Origin: Longimicrobiales bacterium
GTDB lineage: Bacteria > Gemmatimonadota > Gemmatimonadetes > Longimicrobiales > Gaopeijiaceae
Length of the DNA: 64,000 bases
Assembly (NCBI GenBank): GCA_028278645.1
Contig: JANQDZ010000034.1
Coordinates: forward strand, 62,001-126,000
Reading direction: 5' to 3'
Below the pieces are notes generated by a model that saw only the letters and a list, made by a program, of their open reading frames with translations, was not told the origin of the DNA and ran no database searches. Within the stretch, counting starts at the first letter, position 1. Each line of letters begins with the position of its first letter. The translations under genes were made by a program, and so were the position numbers. Below, piece by piece: positions 36,951-45,468 of the stretch.

Positions 36951-37161
36951 CAAAAACTCCCTGAAGGTCGGTCGAACATGGTGGAGAAGCCTGGGGATTC
37001 CTTCGGGTATTCGCAACGTCGCCTCTCCCCGAGGAAGAACCGGGCTCGGCCAGGTGTGGTTCCGACCTGGCAAAAGGAAACCCTTGTACGGGCATTCTCC
37101 CAACGGCAGATTTTCCCAGTCTCGCACGATCACAAGCCACACCCGGGGGGAGGGTATCTTC

Positions 37162-37674
37162 CTGAAGACCGTACTTCTCCTTCGCCACGCCAAATCAAGT
37201 TGGGACCACCCAGGCCTTCCAGACCATTCCCGCCCTCTGGCTCGCCGGGGCCAAAAAGCCGCCCCTCGGATGGGCGCCTACATGGCGCGCACGGGGCTGG
37301 TCCCCGATCTCGTGCTCTGCTCCTCAGCCCATCGTGCCAGGGAGACCTGGGAGCTGGCCTCCGAGCAGATCGACCAGACGGTAGAGGCGGTGATCAGAGA
37401 CGACCTCTACCATGCTTCCCCGGGCAGCTTGATCGGTCTGATCCGGGACCTTCCCCAATCTGTCGACTCCGTCCTTCTCGTTGGCCATAACCCGACCTTT
37501 GAGGACCTGGCCCTGACTCTTTCCGGAAAGGGAGACCAGGATGGCTTGAGAGAAATGGCCTTCAAGTACCCGACGGGTGCCCTGGCCGTAATCGACTTTC
37601 CGATTATCGATTGGGAGGAACTGGGGGCCGGCGCCGGCTCGTTACGATCCTTCGTGAAACCACGTTCTCTTTAA
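37162..37674 (+). CDS. sixA: SixA-like phosphohistidine phosphatase, probable CTG start
   Basis: Histidine phosphatase superfamily protein of about 170 residues that removes phosphate from phosphohistidine or other small substrates. The N-terminus aligns as (M)KTVLLLRHAKSSWDHPG with the catalytic RHA, and later shows CSSAHRARET and LLVGHNPTFEDLA with the second His. The codon at the family start position is CTG (37162-37164), preceded by a perfect GGAGG (37149-37153) at 8-base spacing. In-frame alternatives are TTG 37084 and GTG 37054, which would add 26 or 36 residues with no family match. I favour CTG, with moderate certainty. Confidence 0.82.
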   Translation: MKTVLLLRHAKSSWDHPGLPDHSRPLARRGQKAAPRMGAYMARTGLVPDLVLCSSAHRARETWELASEQIDQTVEAVIRDDLYHASPGSLIGLIRDLPQSVDSVLLVGHNPTFEDLALTLSGKGDQDGLREMAFKYPTGALAVIDFPIIDWEELGAGAGSLRSFVKPRSL

Positions 37675-37853
37675 GGAGGGTGCCGCAAAAAGGATCGAGC
37701 CCCCTTTTTGCATCACCTTTCAATGCCGAAACCCTGCCTCTCCTCCAATGCATGAGGAAACAAAAAAGCAGGTGGGACCGTAGGCTTTGGTAGGGAGGAG
37801 TGAGGACGGAGGGGGTTACGAGAAGTCCCCTCACTTCAGGAAGGGATGTCGTA

Positions 37854-38066
37854 GTGAAGGCCGTAGTGAAGAAGGATATTCTCGCCATCATCACGTTCGC
37901 CACCACGGGCGTCCTTTTTTATCTGATTCAGGTTGGAGGGCCGCCGGCCAAGGCCGTCTCCGTGAATCAGGACGTCGGTGTGGTAGAAGCGGTGCAGGAC
38001 GGATCGTGTGACACCGTCACGCCCAAGGCCCTGATCACCAGTGAGGACGGGGGCCGAGACTCCTAG
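37854..38066 (+). CDS. Possible small single-pass membrane protein
   Basis: A 70-codon frame from GTG 37854, with AGGAAGGG about 9 bases upstream. It encodes one hydrophobic segment (ILAIITFATTGVLFYLIQV) and a polar tail containing one Cys. Its stop overlaps the convergent phosphatase gene by 4 bp. I do not recognise it. It could be chance, as GC-rich sequence opens many frames, but the ribosome site and the clear membrane segment argue for a gene. Confidence 0.4.
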   Translation: MKAVVKKDILAIITFATTGVLFYLIQVGGPPAKAVSVNQDVGVVEAVQDGSCDTVTPKALITSEDGGRDS

Positions 38067-39703
38067 TCGTTTCGGTCCAGTAGAGGCTTCCCGTCCAGGT
38101 CGGAGGGAAAAGGAATACCGGCCAGTGCAGCGAGCGTCGGCGCCAAGTCCATTGGACGAACGGCCTTCTCCACTTTCCCAGCCTCGATTCCGGGACCCAG
38201 CAACGCCATCGGAACCCAACGATCGTAATGGTACGGCGAGCCATGCGTGGTTCCCACCGGCATGCCCCAAGACAGGATATTCTCCTCCCACCACATCTCG
38301 ATCCCGTAGGTGCTCAACAGCCCCCCAAACCTTCCCGGGGTGTACGAGTGGCGGTAGAGGGCAGCCACGGAGTCCGAATCCAGTCCCCCTGCCAGCTGGT
38401 CGTGGGTGTAGGCCGGCCCCACAAAATCGAGAGGCTTCATGGCCTCCACCATAGCGTCGGCCGTGCTCAAATCCGGCCTGAGGCCCGCTTTCCTAGCGGC
38501 GGCCCCAAGCGCTTTACCCAACTTCTCTTGATGCTCTTCAGTGAGGCGGAGACCACTTTCGGGGATCCTTTCCGGGTTGTTCATCACCCCGTGGTCACTG
38601 GTGAATCCAAGGATGTAGTTCTCTCGGCCAACTTCCCGGTCCAGCGCAGTAAGGAGGTCTTCGAGGACCCGATCCAGCCTGAGGAGGTTGTCAAACTGCT
38701 CCCGGCTCAGGGGCCCATAGGCGTGACCGATGCGGTCCGTTTGCGAAAAGGAGATGGAGAGGAAGTCCGTGCGGCCGGCCTTTTTGCCCAGGTCCTCCGC
38801 ATCCATGGCCCTGAGAGCGACTTCCAGGGTGGCCCGGTCCAGCATGGGCGTACCTTCGAACCAGACGAAAAAGTCCCCTGGGAACGGGATCCTGACCTCC
38901 TGGTCGAAGCGATGGGGAAAGAAGGTATGGACGCCATTCCCTTCGAAGCTCGCGGTGTCGGGCGCGCTCAACCCAACGGCCTCCGGCGGAACCGTACTGG
39001 TCCACACCGAATCCTTCGCGAAATCCTTCAAGCCTTTCTCATTGTAGTCCCGCAGCCAGCCGGGATTCCTCGATCGGTAGAAGGTGGAGGTAACGAACCT
39101 CCCTGCTCGGGACTCGAACCAGTACACCTCCCCTTTACTTTTTCCGGCCATGAGGACCGCTGCCCGGTCCTTTGCTGAAACCGAGACCACCCGGGCTTCG
39201 TCGTTGGCCGCCTGGACCCAGTCTGCCAAACCGGTCCGCCTGAGAACCGCCGGTGAGGATCCAGGAAGGTCCGGAACGCCAACCAGGCCTTCACCGGGAT
39301 CCACAACATTGTAGATCGGAGTCATTTCTGACCCGTTGTTCTCCCTCCAGGCGTTGGAGGGAATCCCTGCCCGAGTCGGGTATACTCCAGTGGAGATGGT
39401 CGCATGCCCGGGTGACGTCTCAGTCTGGGCATGTGCGTGGAGGGCGTTGGTATAGTTCAGGCCCTCTTCCAGGATTCTTTTGAATCCCCCGGTGAACAGG
39501 GAGGAATAGCGATCGAGCATATCCCCCCTGAGCTGGTCCACAATCAGGAAAACGATGAGGGTCGGACCCTCCTCGGTTTGGGGATCCAGGGAGCCAGCGG
39601 ACGGCTGTGGGGTCCCAGCGGCCGTCGCACCCGCAAGCAGGACCAGGAGTACGGCGGAGACCCCCGCCCCCGGCGCCAACGCCCTTTTTGATCCCTTTTT
39701 CAT
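38063..39703 (-). CDS. Exported PafA-type alkaline phosphatase family protein
   Basis: 546-residue alkaline-phosphatase superfamily enzyme with a signal peptide (SAVLLVLLAGATAAG). Metal and nucleophile motifs: LIVFLIVDQLRGDML (metal Asp), QTETSPGHATISTG with a Thr in the PafA nucleophile position (Thr94 or Thr96), SFSQTDRIGHAYGP (metal Asp and His), FTSDHGV (Asp-His) and TTHGSPYHYDRWVPM (metal His). A Thr instead of Ser nucleophile is characteristic of PafA. It would release phosphate from organic phosphomonoesters in the periplasm, matching the polyphosphate/Pi genes further right. Confidence 0.87.
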   Translation of the reverse strand: MKKGSKRALAPGAGVSAVLLVLLAGATAAGTPQPSAGSLDPQTEEGPTLIVFLIVDQLRGDMLDRYSSLFTGGFKRILEEGLNYTNALHAHAQTETSPGHATISTGVYPTRAGIPSNAWRENNGSEMTPIYNVVDPGEGLVGVPDLPGSSPAVLRRTGLADWVQAANDEARVVSVSAKDRAAVLMAGKSKGEVYWFESRAGRFVTSTFYRSRNPGWLRDYNEKGLKDFAKDSVWTSTVPPEAVGLSAPDTASFEGNGVHTFFPHRFDQEVRIPFPGDFFVWFEGTPMLDRATLEVALRAMDAEDLGKKAGRTDFLSISFSQTDRIGHAYGPLSREQFDNLLRLDRVLEDLLTALDREVGRENYILGFTSDHGVMNNPERIPESGLRLTEEHQEKLGKALGAAARKAGLRPDLSTADAMVEAMKPLDFVGPAYTHDQLAGGLDSDSVAALYRHSYTPGRFGGLLSTYGIEMWWEENILSWGMPVGTTHGSPYHYDRWVPMALLGPGIEAGKVEKAVRPMDLAPTLAALAGIPFPSDLDGKPLLDRND

Positions 39704-39831
39704 TCTCGCCCTGCCACTGGACCTGATCGCCCGTTTTCCGGTAGAAAAGGATGGACCTGGTTAAACCCCAGGCATAGCTTTTTCTTCAATTCTCACATCG
39801 CGCCAACCGACCAACCTTGCGGAGACTTCCG

Positions 39832-40956
39832 ATGATTCGGCTGAAATCCCCGTATGTGACGGCCTTTCTTTGTTACACCTTGGTTGGTGCTTTTGGGCCG
39901 GCATGCGCACAAGAGACGCAGGAACCACCTACTCCGGAAGAGATCCAAGCAGCCGACTCTGCGCCCCTCTTCGCCTCCCATGAGGTCCTTCAACTCACTC
40001 TCGAAGCGGATTTTCACACCATCCGGCGGGAAGACCGAAGCGATGAGGACTCTGAGGAACGCCCCGCGGTCATGTCCTGGACGAACGCCGATGGAACGGT
40101 CGAGACCCAGGAGATCCAGGTCCAAACCAGGGGGATTTTCCGACTCGCGAGACGGAATTGTGACTTCCCCCCACTTCGCCTCAATGTGAAGAAAGGCCAG
40201 GTCAAAGGTACACTGTTCGAAGGTCAGGACAAGCTGAAAATGGTGTCGCCCTGTAAGCTCGGGCAGGATTACTGGCAGCAGTACGTGATCGCCGAATACC
40301 TCGTTTACCGGATGTTTAATCTTTTCGGTGACGCGAGCTTCCGAGTCCGTCCGATCCAGGTCACCTTCACCGACACCTCCGGGGAGGACGATGAGTTCAC
40401 CAGGATGGGCTTCCTGATCGAGGACGACGATGCTCTTGCTACCCGGAAGGGCGGCTGGAAAATCGATTGGGATAGCCAGTACCAGTTCGACCCCAGACGC
40501 CTCGATAAACGTCAGGCCATTCTCGTGGACGTTTTTCAATACATGATCGGGAACACGGATTGGTCCGGCGTGCAGATGCACAACGTCGAACTCATCCAGG
40601 TCCCCGAGTGGAACTTCCACACCATCCCTTACGACTTCGATTTCTCTGGAATCATCGATGCCCGCTATGCCAACCCGGCCGAAGAGCTGGACCTCCGCTC
40701 GGTCCGGGAACGGCAGTTCAGAGGTCTTTGTCCCGATGACATGAACCGATCAGAGGAAGAATACGAAGCTGTTTACGAGGAGTTCCGGCAGAAAAAAGGA
40801 GAGCTATACGCTCTGTGGAGGAACCAGGAGGGGCTGGAAGAGGGCCGCCTTAACCGGACCCTGGATTACCTGGACGATTTCTACAAAATCCTCGACGACC
40901 CGAGACAGATTCGAGTCCGGATGATCAATCAGTGCCGGTCCTTGGGGGGAAGGTAG
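39832..40956 (+). CDS. Exported protein of unknown function, weakly CotH-like
   Basis: 374 residues; GGAGA precedes ATG 39832, and the signal peptide ends at PACAQ. The mature protein has FHTIRREDRSDEDSEERPAVMSW, TRGIFRLARRNCDFPPLRLN, KLKMVSPCK, YVIAEYLVYRMFNLFGDASFRVRPIQVTF and IPYDFDFSGIIDARYA. The order (a strand with conserved basic residues, a helix beginning YVIAEYL, then a DFD-type acidic motif) loosely recalls the CotH kinase fold. That is a hand comparison and may be wrong. It is a single gene on the plus strand between two minus-strand genes. Confidence 0.65.
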   Translation: MIRLKSPYVTAFLCYTLVGAFGPACAQETQEPPTPEEIQAADSAPLFASHEVLQLTLEADFHTIRREDRSDEDSEERPAVMSWTNADGTVETQEIQVQTRGIFRLARRNCDFPPLRLNVKKGQVKGTLFEGQDKLKMVSPCKLGQDYWQQYVIAEYLVYRMFNLFGDASFRVRPIQVTFTDTSGEDDEFTRMGFLIEDDDALATRKGGWKIDWDSQYQFDPRRLDKRQAILVDVFQYMIGNTDWSGVQMHNVELIQVPEWNFHTIPYDFDFSGIIDARYANPAEELDLRSVRERQFRGLCPDDMNRSEEEYEAVYEEFRQKKGELYALWRNQEGLEEGRLNRTLDYLDDFYKILDDPRQIRVRMINQCRSLGGR

Positions 40957-40984
40957 GGACGGCGTCCTCCTCCCGGCGAGGACC

Positions 40985-41923
40985 TCAGGCCCGTTCACCA
41001 GCCACCCGAACACAATCCCCCCCGGCGGCTTTCGCCTCGTACATCGCCTGGTCGGCCGCGGCCAGGAGGCGGGTGGGCGTGTCCATCTTTTCGGTGAATC
41101 GGGCCACCCCAGCGCTCAAGGTTAACGATCCGTCCGGAAAAGCCTGATGGATTTCGGAGAGCACCCTCTCCGCGAAGATTTTAGCCCCTTCCACCGGTGT
41201 GTCGGAGAGCATGCTCAGAAACTCCTCCCCTCCCCACCGGGCGGTCAGGTTCATCTTCCGCGTCGAACCCACCAGGACCTCAGCGATGGTCTTCAGGGCC
41301 TCGTCACCGGCCAGATGGCCTCGGGTGTCGTTGAACGCTTTGAACCGGTCGACGTCGAAAAGCACCACAGCGAACGGAATCCCGCGTTTTGCCGCCGCAA
41401 AAGCCGCCTCGATAAAAACGACTGAGTGACGCCGGTTCGGCATCCCCGTGAGGGGATCCATGAGGGCTAACCGCTCCGCCCGGCGCCTTTCGACGTGGAG
41501 GAGCTCAGTGACCCAGCCGATCCCCAGGCTGGTGGCTAGGTAGACAAATACGACTCCGGTCAGCAACGCCCAGTTGTGGACCTTGATTCCACCCAGCACC
41601 AGAGCGACCTGAGTCAGGACCAGAGCCGCCATCCCCATGGCCAGCGCCAGGGACGCCCCTTGCCACCCCCGGTAGTATGTGAGGAGGAAGGCCGGCACAA
41701 GGGCCGTGAGCCACATGAGAAGCCCAGTGTCTTCACTGGCCCACGCGGGAAAAAACATGGCCGCTGAGACAGGGATGGAAAGAGCGGCGAAGGAGAGCCA
41801 GAGGGCACGGAGGGGGATGTGGCGAACCAGCTCCACGTCTCCCAGAATCTCCCTGGGGTTCCAAGAGCCTGGATCCAGCTCACTTATGGATTCAGGAGGT
41901 TGTTGGTTGGTTTGATCACTCAT
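40985..41923 (-). CDS. Membrane diguanylate cyclase (GGDEF)
   Basis: 312 residues with about five or six transmembrane helices (residues 35-145), then a GGDEF domain that makes cyclic di-GMP. DPLTGMPNRR, VVLFDVDRFKAFND, HLAGDEALK and ARWGGEEF (residues 231-235) are intact, so the enzyme should be active. The inhibitory I-site reads RKMN instead of RxxD, so product feedback may be lost. ATG 41923 overlaps the stop of the preceding M20 gene as ATGA, implying translational coupling between a peptidase and a c-di-GMP enzyme. Confidence 0.92.
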   Translation of the reverse strand: MSDQTNQQPPESISELDPGSWNPREILGDVELVRHIPLRALWLSFAALSIPVSAAMFFPAWASEDTGLLMWLTALVPAFLLTYYRGWQGASLALAMGMAALVLTQVALVLGGIKVHNWALLTGVVFVYLATSLGIGWVTELLHVERRRAERLALMDPLTGMPNRRHSVVFIEAAFAAAKRGIPFAVVLFDVDRFKAFNDTRGHLAGDEALKTIAEVLVGSTRKMNLTARWGGEEFLSMLSDTPVEGAKIFAERVLSEIHQAFPDGSLTLSAGVARFTEKMDTPTRLLAAADQAMYEAKAAGGDCVRVAGERA

Positions 41924-43188
41924 TCCTGGTATCCGCAAAAGCGAAGCGCAGTAAGCGCAAGGGTTTTTGCCGTCTTTTCCAAATCATCGACCGGCACGGA
42001 TTCATCGGCGGCATGGGCCATCCGGATGTCGCCTGGGCCAAAAAGGACCGTTGGGATCGATGCTTCCTGAACCAAAAGCCGCATGTCTGATCCGAAGGTA
42101 ACACCCCTCAGGCAAGCCTCACCGGTTCCGATAGACTTCAGGGCTCCCTGGATTTCGGCAATGATCGGATCATCCACGGGTATTCGGGCAGGCTCGAAAC
42201 GCCCTCCCCACCATACCAACTCCGGGGGATGGTCCCGGAGCCACGGATCGATGCGTCCGATCCTGTCCAGGGCTTCCTGGAACGCCACCTGGGCCTCGTT
42301 CATCCCTTCGTCGGGGGACAACCCGTAGCGGCCTTCCACCTGGACCCGGTCCGGGACCGAAGAAGCCCAATCCCCCCCTTCGATCTTCCCGACGGAAACG
42401 GGGAATGGGATCCGGTAGTCCCGGAACAGCGGGTCCCGACAATTATGGTTCCGGCGCTTCTCCAATGCCAACAACTCTTGGTGAACCAAGTGGTACTTCT
42501 CCAAGGCGCTGACGCCTTCTTCCCTCACACAGCCGTGGGCGGCCCTGCCCCGGATCGTGACCCGAAAGTTCAGGGCGCCGGCCTGAGCGGGGCAGATGGC
42601 CAACCCGGTCGGTTCCATGATCACAGCCCCATCCCCTCGATACCCCCGTAGGATCGCAGCCAGAGTCCCCACACCCCCGTCTTCTTCTCCGATGACGCTA
42701 TGGAGCTGGAGTTGGCCCGTCAGTTTGACGCCGGCATCACGTATGGCCTTCGCGGCGAACAGGGCCGAGGCCAAACCCCCTTTCATGTCCAGGGCACCTC
42801 GCCCGTAAACCCGGCCACCGTCCACCCTTCCTTCCCATGGTGGGGTTGTCCAAGAGGAAGGGTCTCCGGTTGGAACCACGTCCACGTGGCCGTTGAGAAT
42901 GAGGGTCCGGCCCCCGACCGCTTGGCCGATGGTTCCAACCACCCCCAGGCCCTCCTCACGGTTGATTTCGGCGGAGTAGGCCGGGTGAGTCCTCAGCGCC
43001 GGCAAATCCAAGGCCCACTTATCCACTTCGAAGCCGGCCCCCTCCATCCATTCCGCCACCCACTCTTGAGCCGCGGTCTCGTTGCCCCCTACCGAGGGAA
43101 TCCGTACCAGGTCGGAGATGAAGTCGAGCAGCCCCGAGATATCGAGTTTGGAGAGGACCCGGGATTCAGTGGGGGATAATGTCACCAT
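41920..43188 (-). CDS. M20 family ArgE/DapE-like deacylase
   Basis: 422-residue zinc metallohydrolase, apparently cytoplasmic (no signal). Motifs are LILNGHVDVVPTGD (metal His-x-Asp), VYGRGALDMKGGLAS (bridging Asp), HSVIGEEDGGVG (catalytic Glu pair), VIMEPTGLAICPAQAGAL and FGPGDIRMAHAADESV (metal His). These enzymes remove acyl groups from amino acids such as N-acetylornithine or N-succinyl-DAP; no arg or dap genes adjoin, so the substrate is open. It is coupled to the downstream GGDEF gene by ATGA. Confidence 0.88.
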   Translation of the reverse strand: MVTLSPTESRVLSKLDISGLLDFISDLVRIPSVGGNETAAQEWVAEWMEGAGFEVDKWALDLPALRTHPAYSAEINREEGLGVVGTIGQAVGGRTLILNGHVDVVPTGDPSSWTTPPWEGRVDGGRVYGRGALDMKGGLASALFAAKAIRDAGVKLTGQLQLHSVIGEEDGGVGTLAAILRGYRGDGAVIMEPTGLAICPAQAGALNFRVTIRGRAAHGCVREEGVSALEKYHLVHQELLALEKRRNHNCRDPLFRDYRIPFPVSVGKIEGGDWASSVPDRVQVEGRYGLSPDEGMNEAQVAFQEALDRIGRIDPWLRDHPPELVWWGGRFEPARIPVDDPIIAEIQGALKSIGTGEACLRGVTFGSDMRLLVQEASIPTVLFGPGDIRMAHAADESVPVDDLEKTAKTLALTALRFCGYQE

Positions 43189-43426
43189 ATCTCCAGGTTG
43201 GTGTCTTCACTAGGTCAGGACCTTCACCGGGGAACCAGAACCGGTCGCCCCTAGATAGGGTGTGGCTGAGCCCGTATCAAGTTCCCCTGGGCTTTTCCAG
43301 AGATCAGGGCTACCCTTGAATCAACGCCCCCCCCTGATTCGTAAGCAAGTGTGACCGCCCCCGAGTCCCTTGGTGAAGGTGAGGATCAGCCGGCGGTAGA
43401 CTCAACTGCAAAACGGGAATGGAAGC

Positions 43427-43765
43427 ATGCAGGCCACTCGACCAGTATTAGTCCGCGACTTCTTGATCTTCTGGCTGAAGTTGTGGATGGACGGAACCAA
43501 AGACCTCATCATGATTTGGCTCTCTCCGATAGCATTCGTGGTGGACATGTTCTTCGGGGGTCGGCGGAAACGTCTCTTCTACAAGGTCATGAGGTTGGGC
43601 GAACGCATCGACCTCTGGCTGAACCTCCACGGGGCTCTGTCGAAGGGAGAGGGTACGGGTGACGGGCTCTTTGGCGGGAGCAAGGCCGGATCTGATACCC
43701 TCATCGGGCAGATAGAACAAGCTGTGAGAGGGGGAGACGAGCCCCGACGACGAAAGTACCGCTAA
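43427..43765 (+). CDS. Small protein of unknown function
   Basis: 112 residues starting at ATG 43427. One amphipathic-hydrophobic segment (LVRDFLIFWLKLWMDGTKDLIMIWLSPIAFVVDMFF) suggests a membrane-associated protein, followed by GGRRKRLFYKVMRLGERIDLWLNL and a Gly/charged tail. Amino-acid composition and the ordered Trp/Arg pattern look like a real protein. It overlaps the convergent symporter gene by 4 bp. I do not recognise a family. Confidence 0.6.
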   Translation: MQATRPVLVRDFLIFWLKLWMDGTKDLIMIWLSPIAFVVDMFFGGRRKRLFYKVMRLGERIDLWLNLHGALSKGEGTGDGLFGGSKAGSDTLIGQIEQAVRGGDEPRRRKYR

Positions 43766-45447
43766 CCACCCTGTCCGGTGGCCACCAATACTCCCCGGGA
43801 CATCCGCTTCGAGAAGTAATAGACCCGCTTCAGGTTCTTCAGAACATCTACCTCCAAGGTGTACATCTCCAGCCGCCTCGGTTCGTCGGCAACGAGGCGC
43901 TGCACCTCGTGGAGAGACGCCATATCTGCCAGTTGGTTGATCTCCCCCTTCATATCGACCACCGCCTGCGCGGCTTCCCGGCTCCGTTGGCTCACTGCTT
44001 GAAGGGAGAGATCGAATGCCCGGAGGATGACCTTGTGGAACTCCAAGATGACCTCCTGGGTGACCTGGCTAACAACCAAACCCTCCTTGAGCCGTCCCAA
44101 ACCCTGCACGACCAGGTTGGTCTCGATGATATCCCCAACCGCTTCGAGGTCGTTGGCCGCCTCCATGATGCTCATCAGTTCCTGCGACACACCCTCCGAC
44201 AGGTTCTCCTGGTTCAGATGGCGCAGGTAGGTCACGATCCGCCCGTGGAGGAGGTCCACACCTTCGTCCAGAGCTTTGACCTCGATGAGATCCTCGTGGG
44301 CTCCATCGAAGAGAGCAGGCATGATCCGGGTGAGCATCCCTCGGACCCGATCACCCATATGGAGGACCTCCAACCGAGCCCGGTCCGCTGCCAGGGAGGG
44401 AGTTCTGATAAGCTCCATGTCCAGATAGCGGGGGCGAACCACGTCCAATTCGCTGGGCGGAAGCTCGGGGATCACTCTCTCAACGATCCTCACAAACAAG
44501 CCCGCCAGAGGTAAGAACAGAAGCGTGTTCACAACGTTGAAAAACGTGTGAGCATTGGCGATCTGGCGAGGTGTTTCCGCGGCAAGCCGATCCAGACCGG
44601 TCAAACCAGGCGACGAGGGTGATACCGATACCACCACCTCGGCCAATTGGTCGACGAACGCTATCCAAACGACCACACCCAGGACGTTGAAGAGGACATG
44701 GACAGCGGCAGCCCTGAGGGCCTCTCGCGGCTTCCCCAAGGCCGCCAAAACGGCTGTGACGCATGTCCCGATGTTTGCACCAAAGGCCAGGGCGATCCCG
44801 GCTGGGAGAGTGATAAACCCCTGGGTGGCCAGAACGATGACCACACCAGTGGTAGCCGAGGACGACTGGACCAGAGCCGTGAACGTGGCGCCGATGAGGA
44901 TCCCCCAGGTGGGGGTTTCCATTCCCTTCATCAGGTCGGTGAACAACGGCGACGAACGGAGCGGATCCATGGCGTCGCCCATGACGCCCATGCCGAAGAA
45001 AATCAGCCCCAACCCCATGAGGATCATGCCCTGATCTCGGACCCGCCTCCCACGTGCGAAAAACCGGACGGCAAAGCCGACGGCGATCAGGAGCAGTGCA
45101 TACTCAGTGACCTTGAAGGCGATGATCTGGGCCGTGATCGTGGTCCCGATGTTCGCCCCCATGATGACGCCCACGGACTGCACCATGGTCATCAGGCCAG
45201 CAGAGATGAATCCCACCACCAGCACCGTGGTGACGGAGGAGGACTGGATCACGGCGGTCACCAGAGCCCCTGAAAACGCCGCTGTGAGCCGGTTGGTGGT
45301 GAGACGGGAGAGGAGGGCTTTCATCCGTCCGCCGGCGACGGATTTGAGGGAGCTGGAGAGCTGGTCCATCCCAAAGAGGAACAGAGCCAGGCCCCCGAAA
45401 AGACCCATCAGAAGATGGAAAAGTTGAAGGTCAGACCCGTCGGCCAA
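43762..45447 (-). CDS. Na+/Pi cotransporter with PhoU-like tail (NptA type)
   Basis: 561-residue inner-membrane phosphate symporter. Two inverted repeats carry the family QSSS motifs: GALVTAVIQSSSVTTVLVVGFIS and GATFTALVQSSSATTGVVIVLATQG, each followed by a GANIGT motif. The C-terminal 200 residues are helical and PhoU-like (LIEVKALDEGVDLLHGRIVTYLRHL, MEAANDLEAVGDIIETN). It imports or exports phosphate driven by sodium. It lies 21 bp after ppk1, which suggests that phosphate uptake is made together with polyphosphate synthesis. Confidence 0.93.
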   Translation of the reverse strand: MADGSDLQLFHLLMGLFGGLALFLFGMDQLSSSLKSVAGGRMKALLSRLTTNRLTAAFSGALVTAVIQSSSVTTVLVVGFISAGLMTMVQSVGVIMGANIGTTITAQIIAFKVTEYALLLIAVGFAVRFFARGRRVRDQGMILMGLGLIFFGMGVMGDAMDPLRSSPLFTDLMKGMETPTWGILIGATFTALVQSSSATTGVVIVLATQGFITLPAGIALAFGANIGTCVTAVLAALGKPREALRAAAVHVLFNVLGVVVWIAFVDQLAEVVVSVSPSSPGLTGLDRLAAETPRQIANAHTFFNVVNTLLFLPLAGLFVRIVERVIPELPPSELDVVRPRYLDMELIRTPSLAADRARLEVLHMGDRVRGMLTRIMPALFDGAHEDLIEVKALDEGVDLLHGRIVTYLRHLNQENLSEGVSQELMSIMEAANDLEAVGDIIETNLVVQGLGRLKEGLVVSQVTQEVILEFHKVILRAFDLSLQAVSQRSREAAQAVVDMKGEINQLADMASLHEVQRLVADEPRRLEMYTLEVDVLKNLKRVYYFSKRMSRGVLVATGQGG

Positions 45448-45468
45448 ACGGTCCTCCGGGGGTGAGGA

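Noticed and set aside
37685-37711. Hairpin GCAAAAAGG with CCTTTTTGC after sixA as a terminator
   Set aside because: The stem is mostly A-T with a 10-base loop and no separate T-run, so it is too weak to call.
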